64,000 nucleotides of DNA from Rugalucina vietnamica (Eukaryota > Mollusca > Bivalvia > Lucinida > Lucinidae), in assembly GCA_964017185.1 (NCBI GenBank), contig OZ024883.1:44508395-44572394 (forward strand), read 5' to 3'. The translations under genes were made by a program, and so were the position numbers. A model generated the notes under the pieces. That model searched no databases, had not been told where the DNA came from, and was given only the letters and a program-made list of their open reading frames with translations. Below are positions 47,001-59,000 of this stretch, one piece after another (within the stretch, counting starts at the first letter, position 1; each line of letters opens with the position of its first letter).

Positions 47001-50000
47001 ATCTTGATGTGCCTTGTGCAATCTGTGTTTTTCTTCAAGAAGCTTCTGAATTTCGTCATCATTCTCATCAAACCAGTCTTGATGTTTGCGAGATGGATGT
47101 CCTAAAGTAGTAGCAGCTGAAGAATGAACTGTTTTATGGAAGACTGTCCAGTTTTCTTCGGGGTTCTCTGAACTGAGATTGATTGCATCCAGTTGGTTGC
47201 AAATGTCTGTTAAGAAAGCTTGTCGCATGCTGTCTTGATTCAGCTTTGAGACATCCAATGTCAGGTCAGATTATCTGCTACTGTAACATGTAATCAGTAC
47301 TACCTGTTGCCATGCGGTGCAGATGGGGCTCGTTAGCCTTGGACGGCAACCCATCTAGGAGTTTGCTAGTTCTCTACACAAAAACCTAGCTGGGCAGGGG
47401 GAACTCATTAGTTTTGGTTGACAGTCCTCCTAGGAGTTTACAGGTCTCTAAACAAAACCTATGAAAGGGTAGATGGAGCCCTTCAGCTGTGGCCAGCAAT
47501 TCATCTAGGAAAAGGTAATTCCAAAATAAAACCTGTGTGTCTGGATATGCCTGGTCCAGATATGCAAAGACTGTTTCGGTAGACGGAGCGGAAGAAATCA
47601 TCAGATTCAACGGTTCGGAAAGCGATACAGCAACATGTTGTGGAACATGCAGAGCGTGATAAGGCACTATAGATGTTACGGTCATCCACTGCATCCAAAC
47701 CTAACTCCAGACGTCTTGACCTGTGTCTTGCCTCTGGGCACAGTTGGGTGAGGACGAGTGAGTGAGGTTGACGCTGCGCACCTCTTCCTCACTATAATCC
47801 AATTTCATAGCGCACGTCATCTTATTTCTCAACACACAAGCACTTGCATACACAACAATTTCATCACACATGCACCCACATACCTACAAAAGTCCTGTGG
47901 CGATGGGCGAGCGGCGAAGCAGCAGGTGTAGGACACACTGGGAGCTGTAGTTGCAGACCTGCACGCAGGCGGCTCAGTTCTATATGGTCGTTTTCCGTGA
48001 GGAGAAGCAGTAAGCGAAATTCGGCAGTCGGCTGAGCGACTGAGCAGACCTATTTAGGACCGCACTGCTCACCCCCGTAGCATGGGGAAGGGGCTAGAAA
48101 AGGTGCCCTAAACAATTGCCTGCTTCAAACCCCCTGGCTGGTTAACCGCGATCAGCGGGGATCCCTTTTCAGCGGTCGAAAAAATAAGAAAAAAACAAAG
48201 ATAATCCCTTTGAGGATTGGCGCATGGAATGTGCGAACATTGATGGACAGTGCTGGGTCAAATAGACCGCAGCGTAGAACGGCCCTTGTGGGCAGAGAAC
48301 TTGGGAGGTATGGAATTCAGATAGCAGCTCTGAGTGAGACTCGGTTAGCAGATGTTGGGGAGATCAAAGAAGTTGGTGCTGGATACACCTTCTTCTGGAG
48401 TGGACGCAAAAGTGAAGAGAGGCGTGAAGCAGGAGTTGGCTTTGCCATTAAAACAGAACTTGTTGGTAAGCTTTCAGGATTGCCAAAAGGCATCAATGAC
48501 CGCCTAATGACATTGAGACTTCCTCTGTCAGGCAATAAACATGCAACTATTGTCAGTGCCTATGCACCCACGATGACCAATCCAGATGAGGTTAAAGACA
48601 AGTTCTATAATGACTTAGATGACATTATTTCTGCTACACCCCGTACAGACAAACTTATCCTTCTTGGAGACTTTAATGCCAGAGTTGGTACAGACCATCA
48701 GACCTGGGAAGGAGTTATAGGTCCAGAAGGTGTTGGAAAGTGCAACAGCAATGGTCTCTTGCTTCTAAGGAAGTGTGCTGAACATGATCTTCTAATCACC
48801 AACACAGTCTTTCGTCTACCTAACAGAAATAAAACATCCTGGATGCATCCCCGTTCCAAACATTGGCATCTCATAGACTATGTTATAGTGCGGAGAACAG
48901 ATAGGCAGGATGTCAGAGTGACAAAGACTATGTGTGGTGCAGACTGCTGGACAGACCATAGACTGGTTGTCAGCAAACTCAACCTTAGAATCCAGCCTGC
49001 GAGGCGACCTCAAGGCAAGAAAGCTGCTAAAAGACTGGATGTCTCAAAGCTGAATCAAGATAGCTGAATCCTGGCTTAAATGAGTGAAGAACGAATCAAT
49101 TTTTCACGCAAGATGATAAAAAATAAGCCTGCATTTAACAAAAAGCGAAATTGTAATATATCCCATCCCCTTTCTTTAGACTGTTTTCACTCTTTGCAAA
49201 TGAAATATTGTTTTATTTATCAAATTTGCAGGAATTTTAAAGAATCGCTTTTTTTGTGAAGATTTGAACTTATTTAAGACAAATATTGTTGTTGAACAAA
49301 ATGTCAGTAAGCAAGTATTTTGTATTTATTAGTGAACGGAACTGACGTTGAGACGACGTGGCGTCAGCTGGAGGCGGACGTGTATGAGTACACCTACAGA
49401 CCACTGACTGCCGGCATCTACAACATACACGTTATTTGGAATGGTCTTGAAACTACAGGTCCGTCTAGTCTAATGTGGACTTATGTATTGCTTGACAAAT
49501 GTGAACATGCTTAATTCTAGTCTAGTAATGCACTAGTCATTTGTAACCACGTTCCCCACTCCCGAGGAATAGCGGGAACTTTGACTTTTGGTCCAGCAAA
49601 TTCCCGCTAATAGTCCCACCCTGCAGGGAGTGCTCGTTGGTAAAACCACTGCTGTTTTCTACCGCAGCCTGCTATCTTTTCATTTCACGGCCCTTTTTGT
49701 CTATATAAAGCAAACCCCGGGTATTTCCCCCGCACTGCCGCGGCAAAACTTTGGTCAAAGACACGCTCATTTCCACGGCTATCCGCCGCCCTTCCCGAGG
49801 GGTGGATGCCGTGGTTACAAATGACTATTGCAGAATAATAAAGTTGAAAAAGAATTGTTTCAGTTTTTAACTTTTAAAGCACACACTGAAAAAAAGTTAT
49901 AAGAGGCCACTTTTCAAACTCATTTTTTTGTAACAGCCATGTTCAAAATTGCACGATTTTTAGTCTAAAGACGTGTCTTTCAAGTAAGTACAGTTCCAAA

Positions 50001-53000
50001 GTGTTCAGAAATAATTTTCTTTCACTAAACGCGATTTTGGGGTAAAAATGCAAAAATCAATGTTTTTGAATAAAAAATTTGATAGAGATCAACATTAATT
50101 GAAATTATGAGCGGGTGTCATCAAAGGGGCCCTTCCGGCTTGGAAAAACATCAAACATTCGAATTTTCTCTACTGGTAGACTTTCTGCGCATTTTTAAAA
50201 ATCGCTAATTTTGAGATTTTTTGAAAAATTCATCAATGTGCCTCTTAAACATGTTAATTGCTATTAAATTCACTTGATGTAGCCTGGAAATGAGAGATAT
50301 AACCCGAGTGAGCTATTTTAGACTATTTTCGAGGACAAACAGGTCACGGCTGACGCACACTTCCGGTTTCAATGCCAATTTTTAACGAACAAAGTAACGA
50401 AATTTATGGACGATTTTTTAATTTTTCTAAGTTTATCAGAGTCTAGTATTATACCTTAATACTCGCTGAAAATTTCAATTCCATACTGCTAATAATAATG
50501 CAACCAGAGATGAACAAAGTTTGTATGCAAATTGCATACAAAAAGCTGAATTCATGTTATTCATGTTGCTGTCTTCTTGCATGTACAAAACAGAAACGAA
50601 GATTCTTATTGCAGCAACACATCTGACTTAAAGTTATCTTGCATCATGGTAGTCAGTAGCACTTTCAAATAAATTAAAATGTAAATTCAACGTCATAATA
50701 TGACAATTTATTTGATGATAATAAAGTGTGATTTTCGAAAAGAGGGTACCTTTACTCATGCTTCGACTGCGTGAGACATATCACGCATTTTGGAATGCAG
50801 ACACTCTCAGAGCCACTGTTAGACATTGGTTAATTAATTTGATCATGAATTTTAATTGATCGTAATTTCCTTTCTGAACTAGAAGAAAAAATATGAGGTG
50901 GCCTCTTATAACTTTTTTACAGTGTACATCAGCCTATGGCCATTATATGGAGAAACCATACTACCTTTTCATTCTGGATATAAAATTCGGTTTCCATCAG
51001 CCAAGCAGTTTCAGGAGAGAATAAAAACATGACACGACATGCCGACCTCCAAAGGCCTGCTACTGAACTTAAGAAGAAATGATCCGTTTGTGCAGTACAT
51101 AATATAGTATACTCGTGCAAGTTTATCATTTGAATAATTAATGAAATAACGGAATAATGCTCCAATATACACTAATACAGTTTCATTTATTGTTTTCAGG
51201 CAGTCCATTCCATCCTACAGTAACAGATCGCTCCAAGATTTTTCTTCTGGACGATCTCACGGATCAGAAGGATGAAAACGACCATCTAGCTCTAGAATGT
51301 GACAAGGAAACCGTTCTCAACTATAATATATCTGAGGCAGGACCAGGTAAGCCATCTAGCTCTAGAATGTGACAAAGTGACCGTGCTGCTAAACTATAAT
51401 AGATCTGAGGCAGGACCAGGTAGGCCATCTAGCTCTAGAATGTGACAAAGTGACCGTGCTGCTAAACTATAATAGATCTGAGGCAGGACCAGGTAGGCCA
51501 TCTAGCTCTAGAATGTGACAAAGTGACCGTGCTGCTAAACTATAATAGATCTGAGGCAGGACCAGGTAGGCCATCTAGCTCTAGAATGTGACAAAGTGAC
51601 CGTGCTGCTAAACTATAATATATCTGAGGCAGGACCGGGTAGTCAATCTAGCTCTAGAATGTGACAAAGTGACCGTGCTCAACTGAGGCAGGACCAGGTA
51701 GGCAATCTAGCTCTAGAATGTGATAAGGAAACCGTTCTCAACTATAATAGATCTGAGGCAGGACCAGGTAAGCCATCTAGCTCTAGAATGTGACAAAGTG
51801 ACCGTGCTGCTAAACTATAATAGATCTGAGGCAGGACCAGGTAGGCCATCTAGCTCTAGAATGTGACAAAGTGACCGTGCTGCTAAACTATAATAGATCT
51901 GAGGCAGGACCAGGTAGGCCATCTAGCTCTAGAATGTGACAAAGTGACCGTGCTGCTAAACTATAATAGATCTGAGGCAGGACCAGGTAGGCCATCTAGC
52001 TCTAGAATGTGACAAAGTGACCGTGCTGCTAAACTATAATATATCTGAGGCAGGACCGGGTAGTCAATCTAGCTCTAGAATGTGACAAAGTGACCGTGCT
52101 CAACTGAGGCAGGACCAGGTAGGCAATCTAGCTCTAGAATGTGATAAGGAAACCGTGCTCTTCTATGATAGATCTGAGGCAGGACCAGGTAGGCCATCTA
52201 GCTCTAGAATGTGACAAAGTGACCGTGCTCAACTGAGGCAGGACCAGGTAGGCAATCTAGCTCTAGAATGTGATAATGAAACCGTGCTCTTCTATGATAG
52301 ATCTGAGGCAGGACCAGGTAGGCCATCTAGCTCTAGAATGTGACAAAGTGACCGTGCTCAACTATAATATCTGAGGCAGGACCAGGTAAGCCATCTAGCT
52401 CTAGAATGTGACAAGGAAACTGCGCTATACTCTAATATATATGAGGCAGGACCAGATAGGGCATTTACCGCTAGAATGTGACAAGGAAATTATGCTCAAC
52501 TACAATATATCTCAGGCAGGACCAGGTAGGCCATTTAGCTCTGGAATGTGACAGGAAACCGTGCTCAACTATAGTATATCAGGTAGGCCATCTAGCAACC
52601 TTGCTCAAAGGCACGACCATGTAGACAATCTAGTTCTAAAATGTGACGAGGAAACTGCGCTCAACTTTATCTCAGGCCGGGCCAGGTAGGCCATCTAGCT
52701 CTAGAATATGACAAAGAAACCGTGCTCAACTATAACATATCTGAGGCCGGACTAGATAGGCCATCTAAGTCTAGAATGTTACAAGGAAACCGTGTTCAAT
52801 TCTAATATATCTGAGGCCGGACCAGTGACTCGTGTTTGGTCTGGCTTGAAGCCCCAAAGACAGTTACCACTGGTTCTACCATTTCACCTGTGCACGTTTT
52901 CGGAAGATGTTCATTTATTGAGTGATTTAAAGACTGCCAGGCATAAATCTGACCTGTCTATCATGGATAGCGATGTTGCAAACACATACTGATGACAGCA

Positions 53001-56000
53001 ACAGTATTATATCCAACCTCTGTCAGTGCAACAATTCGATGTCATTTGTTTGACTTCATCAATATACTTTATTTTACACAGGGTCTTTCAGTGCAGAGGT
53101 GTTGGCACCTGAAGGGCGGTTACCAGTAAATATCAGAAACCCTGACAAACAAACGGTTCAAGTTGGCTTTACTGCAAGGCATGAAGGTAAGGTGACAGAG
53201 GTGTACCATAGTAGACTTACTTTTACGGTAGCCACATTGAAGGTCGTTTTATCACCAAATGCTTATTATGTACAGTATATGAGCCGCCCCATGGGAAAAC
53301 CAACACTCTGCATAGGCGAAAACAAAGACGCAGATCAGCTTCGCGGTAACCGCGAAGCTGATCAGCGTCTTTGTTTTCGCTACACGGATAGTACAGTTCC
53401 CCTTCTTCTTAAATCTGAATTTTCAAGATTCTAGCCTGCTTCTGTGACTGTACAGCCTGATTTGTGTCAGACCTGTTCGGAAACCACATTGTTGGTTTTC
53501 CCACGAGGCGGCTCAATTATGTACCATTTAACATGAAAATTAAACATGAAAAGTTAATCAAATTGTATTCCATGTATGAAAATGACAATGCTTACAATTT
53601 TACGCGTAACATTTATTTTGGTTTAAACACCGTTATTTTAAACACTATTTTATTCTAAGAAATACATTCACCATTTTTGCATTATCGGCTGGTTTCCAGC
53701 TTAGAAAAAATCAATATTGAAAATGCAGGTAACCAAAACCACCCTGACCAGGGTGGTTTTGGTTACCTGAATTTCCAATATTGATTTTTGAAAGCTGGAA
53801 ACCAGCCAATAATGCAAAAATGGTGAATACATAACAAAACACTTACATAAGGATAAGAAAATAAGCTTCAAAGAAGCGTATATGAATCTTCTCCTGGCAT
53901 ATGAATCTTCTCCTGGCACATTTATTTTAATGTATAACCGAACAGAAATGTAATCATTTCGGTGTTAGATATCGTCTTAAGATTATATTTTATGCAATTT
54001 TAATTTACTTGAAGTTCTAGGCACCCTTCCATCTACTGTCATTCTAATCAAATTCCTCCTGCCCTTATTTTCCAGGAGATCATTATATTCACCTATACTG
54101 GTCTCAAGTGCCCCTCGAAGGTTCGCCTATACTGGCGTATTGCCCGGGGCCTATCCTACCTATAGACCATACACAGGTAGTTATCAGGGGCACGGGGCAT
54201 CAATGTGCACGGGCAACGGTGGCTGCTGAATTCATGATAGATGGAAAACTGGCGGGTCCAGGTAAAAACGCGTCTTTTCAGTGCATTCTTGTTGACCGCG
54301 TCTGAATTGGTATACTTTTGTTTACGGCTCTGTAACTGGCAAATATGTTATCCTCATGAAATGAATGAAAATATATCAAACTAGGAGTATGTTTTAGTCT
54401 GTTTTTGTACGCACAAGCCTTGTGCCATTCCAAAAGTAGCATACTTTTCAAGGCCAATAAATACGTATAAACACATGGTTTACAGTGCAGGTATCCCCAG
54501 GGTGTGGATGCAGGGTGTCCGGGCAGATACTGATATCCCTGTGTTTATTCTACAGGTATCCCCAAGGTACGGGTGCAAGGTATCCTTGCAGATATTGATA
54601 TCTCTGTGTTTATTCTGCAGGTATCCACACGGCGCAGATGCAGGGTGTCCGGGCAGATATTGATATTCCTGTGTTTATTCTGCAGGTATCCCCAGGGTGC
54701 GGATGCAGGGTGTCCGAGCAGATATTGATATTCCTGTATTTATTCTGCAGGTATCCCCAGGGTGCGGATGCAGGGTGTCCGGGCAGATATTGATATTCCT
54801 GTGTTTATTCTGCAGGTATCCCCAGGGTGCGGATGCAGGGTGTCCGAGCAGATATTGATATTCCTGTATTTATTCTGCAGGTATCCCCAGGGTGCGGATG
54901 CAGGGTGTCCGGGCAGATATTGATATCGAAATGCGTGCCATGAAGTATGATAGATACAAATGTAAATACACAGCGCCATTCCCAGGTAATACCTCCATGT
55001 TGTGAGACGTTTAAACATATTTTATTGCCATTTTTAAGCAATGGGGTTGGGCTACAAGTTCTTACAACATTAATTACAGCCCGCGGGCCGCCCCCTACAA
55101 CATATATACAACAGCAAACATGGCATTAGAAGACATATTACAAAATATATACATGTGTATAACAAACAGACAGACAGACAGACAGACAGGCAGACAGACA
55201 GACAGACAGACAGACAGGGAAGGAAGAAAAGCATGGGTAAGATAAGTAAAGGATAGAGACAAGAAGAAAGATAGTTTCAGTGTCAGTCGCCGGTGTGGAT
55301 CAAATAATGACATGTTTTATGGGATACGCCACATACTTCACGTATCATTCAAAGCGTCGTGTGTCTTTAATGTACTGCTGGATAGCCTGAAAAAGAAGAA
55401 AGTTATCGTCATCAGAGGGGGTAGTTTTTCCGAATAAAAGTGTATTTAGACTCAGCGGATGAAATTTACGGGTTTTCCGAAACATTTCTAACCTCGAGGC
55501 GCTGTAGTTTTCACATTCAAAGAAAGTGTGTACCATTTTCTTTAATATTTCCACAACTACAACTGTGAGAGTTTGTTAAGTGATTTTTAACTAAGTCAGA
55601 CTTTAAATCGCTACTATTGTTTCGAATGCTTGCATGTAAGACAGCCAATCGTCTTTGCCCTTTCAGGAAATAAGATGGAACCTTAGTATTACATAGAATG
55701 TTATCTTTCAACGTATTGCGAAAAGAATTGAAGGTGTCAACATCTCTTATGTCTCTATTCAGGTTATTCCAATCGGAAACGGATGAAGGAATGCATGATT
55801 TTTTTATATGTCTGTACGCGTATATATACTTGAAATATTGTTTCGATTACGTAAGGGATAATTAGTGACCTCGCCGACTAGAGGTGGGACGATGTCAGAT
55901 ATATAATTGGGAACTAAATTATTGGAGCATTTGTACATAATACATATTTTTTGAAAATATCTCCTTTTTGAGAGAGAATCCCAGCCACATTCATTATACA

Positions 56001-59000
56001 AGTTTTCAATAGAAGTAGATTTTGTTAAGCCTGTCTCAATTCGTGCAGCTTCATTTTGAAGACGTTCTAAAGAAGTTTTGTCTTGCTCCGAACACAATAG
56101 AAGAATACTCTAAAAGAGGCCTTACATAAGATACATACATTTGGTTAAGAGCTTGTCGAGTGAAATTATATTTAAGCTTTCGCGTAATGCCTAAAACTTG
56201 ATATGCAGAAGTCAATATAGTTTCTATATGAGGATGCCATTGACCATTATAAGATAAAGTTATACCCAAGTGTTTGTGGCTTTCAACAAAGTTAATATGG
56301 TATTATTGAAATTAAGTAATGGTAAAAAATCAAGAGGTCTTAGAGTAAAAATTATAGCAACAGTTTTGATAGGATTGAAATCTACTAGCCATTTTTTAGC
56401 CCAAGCTGAAATTAGTACAAGATCATGGTTTATAATTCCTTCAATATCCCGAAGGTTTGTAGCAGAGAAGAACAATGAACTATCATCTGCAAATAGTCTG
56501 ACTAAGCTCAAAAGATTTTCAGCAATATCATTTACATATACTAAGAAAAGTAGCGGGCCCAGGACAGAGCCCTGAGGAACACCAGCATTTACAGAGAGAA
56601 GTGATGAGGTAGATGAATTTATTTGAACCCTTTGTTTTCTTGAAGATAAGTAATTTGAAATCCATGCTAAAAGTTTACCCTTGATTCCGTTTTGTCGCAG
56701 TTTAAATAAAAGCCCTTTATGCCATACTTTATCAAATGCCTTCGAGATGTCACAGAAAACCATACATGAATATTGTTTTTCATCGAATGACTGACAGATA
56801 TGGTGAAAGATATCAATAAGCTGAAAAGTGGTAGAGTGACCAGGTCTAAAGCCGGATTGATATTTAAACAAAAGATCATTACTGATTAAGTGGTTATATA
56901 TGTGCTTAAAAACAATGCGCTCTAGGATCTTACCAAAATTACTTAGAAGAGAAACTGGACGATAGTTTGCCGGTATAGATTTGTCTCCTTTTTTAAATAA
57001 TGGTACTAAATTACCTAATTTCCAAATGTCTGGAAAAATGTTTTCACTTAATGAACGATTGAATATTATATGAAGAGGTTAAGATATAGCTCCAGCAACT
57101 CGTTTGATCATTTTGTTGCTAATTTGGTCCGGTCCAGAAGCCTTATTAGGATCTAAGTTTACGATAACATCTCGAATTTCCTCTTCAGTAATATCAATTT
57201 TGTCTAAGCCACTATTAGTGAGTTCCTCAAAAGGAGGTAAAACAGCACGTGACTTTTAGTGACTATCCCATACATTACACCATAGAACAGACCTATCGAC
57301 ATTCTCCAGCTGGCAACATCGTTACCCATTCTGATACAATAATAGTCGAGAAAGCTGAAATTTGGAGTCTGTCGAAAAGGCACATGCAACAATTTGATTT
57401 ATCACGGTGGCAACTGACACTGAAAAACAGGACAAAGAGAAAGAGAAGAATATAGAATAGTACGAGATAGTAGCATGAGGATAAGAGTTTGAGTCAAACT
57501 AAAATCAGAAAATCTATGAACATTTTAAACAATTCAAAATATGGATTAATGCATGTTCTTACTGGTTCTATTCTAGTCACATTTATCCCTTTAAATATTC
57601 ATAAACACATTGTATTCATAAATCTTCTGATTTGAACAAAAAACACAGCTACCATGTTGGCCGCTTATATCTTTTGTGAGAAGTAATTCATAGGTTACCA
57701 GTAAATCTGGTTTTTGAATAGACAACTGCCGATACTTCAACATTCATTTTCATGGAATAGAAAGCATCATCCATCATTTTAATTATTGCTATTGAAAATG
57801 GTGCTCATCGCAGCCGAATAGATTATACACAATCCTTGACCATGATTCAATTTTCAGAAGCTTCCATTGAAATGTGTAGAGAAATTCAATATTTGCCCAG
57901 CAGACATTTGACGTCGGTTGGACGTCAGATAGACGTCAGACTCCGACGTCATAATGACGTTGGATTTAGGTTGATTTTGAAAGTTTGTTTGACGTCAAAA
58001 ACAGACGTCATTCTGACGTCAAAAACAGACGTCATTCTGACGTCAGAAAAACAACGTTGGTTTGATGTCTCAAATGTGACGTCATAATGACGTTGGGGTT
58101 AGGTTGATTTTGAAAGTTTGTTTGACGTCAAAAACAGACGTCAATCTGACGTGCTAAAACCGATATCGTGAATGTTTGTTCGCAGTTTAATTAACATTCT
58201 GAAATCCTGAAGTAGATTCAGTAGTGCGGTGATGCACTATTGTTATTCCCTTTCACTTCTTTTATAAGAGTTATACGGGATATACAAAATGTTTATGATG
58301 TTAGATCACTCTGATGTTGGTATATCTTATTCATGTCAAATTTTATTGCTATATGGTGCTAAAACAAATAAGACCTTAGTGTAAATAATAAGACTATTGT
58401 GAACAAGAAATAATTTAAAATGGTGAAATAAGTATTAAAATATACAAATTTCATTTTCGTCTTAATAGAAGGTTTAATAATTTAGTGAAAGACTTTATTT
58501 TGATTAACAATTAATTAAGCATGGTGATTTCCGATACGAGACCTAGATATGGCTTTTTTAAAAGTGGCAATGTTGAAATTATTATTTGAATTTGATGTTG
58601 TTACATTTGCGCAAGAAATTATGTCAGTTCAAGGGCAGCTAACTCTGTCGACATATGACGTTAGACTTACTAATGTCTTATTGGTTATAGCACCAAAAAG
58701 CAATAAAATTTTGCTTAAATAAGATGTACCAACATCAGGCTGAATTAATGTCTTGAACATTTTGTATGTTCCGAAAAACTCTATCAAAGGAGTGAAAGGG
58801 ACTATCAAAAGTGCATCACTGCTCTTCTGAATCCACTGTTATTCAAAAATGCGAATAAATATACACCTTAACCTATTTATATGACATGAATTCAAACGTC
58901 GTTTTAGGACGTCAGATTGACGTCAGCTTTCAGACGTTAAACCGACGTTGGCTTTAGCACGTCAGATTGACGTCTAGTTTTGACAACAAACAAACTTTCA

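Larger units (their letters stand above)
44795..49070 (-). mobile_element. RTE-like non-LTR retrotransposon with inverted 5' half, in intron 12
   Basis: The 3' half (RT) lies on the minus strand at 44853-47263. The 5' half (leader plus endonuclease) lies on the plus strand and ends at about 49065. The two halves share a 29-nt overlap (TGGATGTCTCAAAGCTGAAT at 49036 and inverted near 47263). Inner junction is between about 47264 and 47860; the 5' leader continues to 48209. Both reading frames are open, so the insertion looks young. The layout fits twin priming. Target duplication was not found. Confidence 0.85.

Noticed and set aside
51347..52826. Extra coding exons within the exon 14 array
   Set aside because: Units contain stops, change frame with the 73-bp period and lack acceptors; they cannot extend the protein.
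54491..54880. Alternative longer versions of exon 17
   Set aside because: The upstream acceptors I traced lead to a premature stop within the array or in exon 17.
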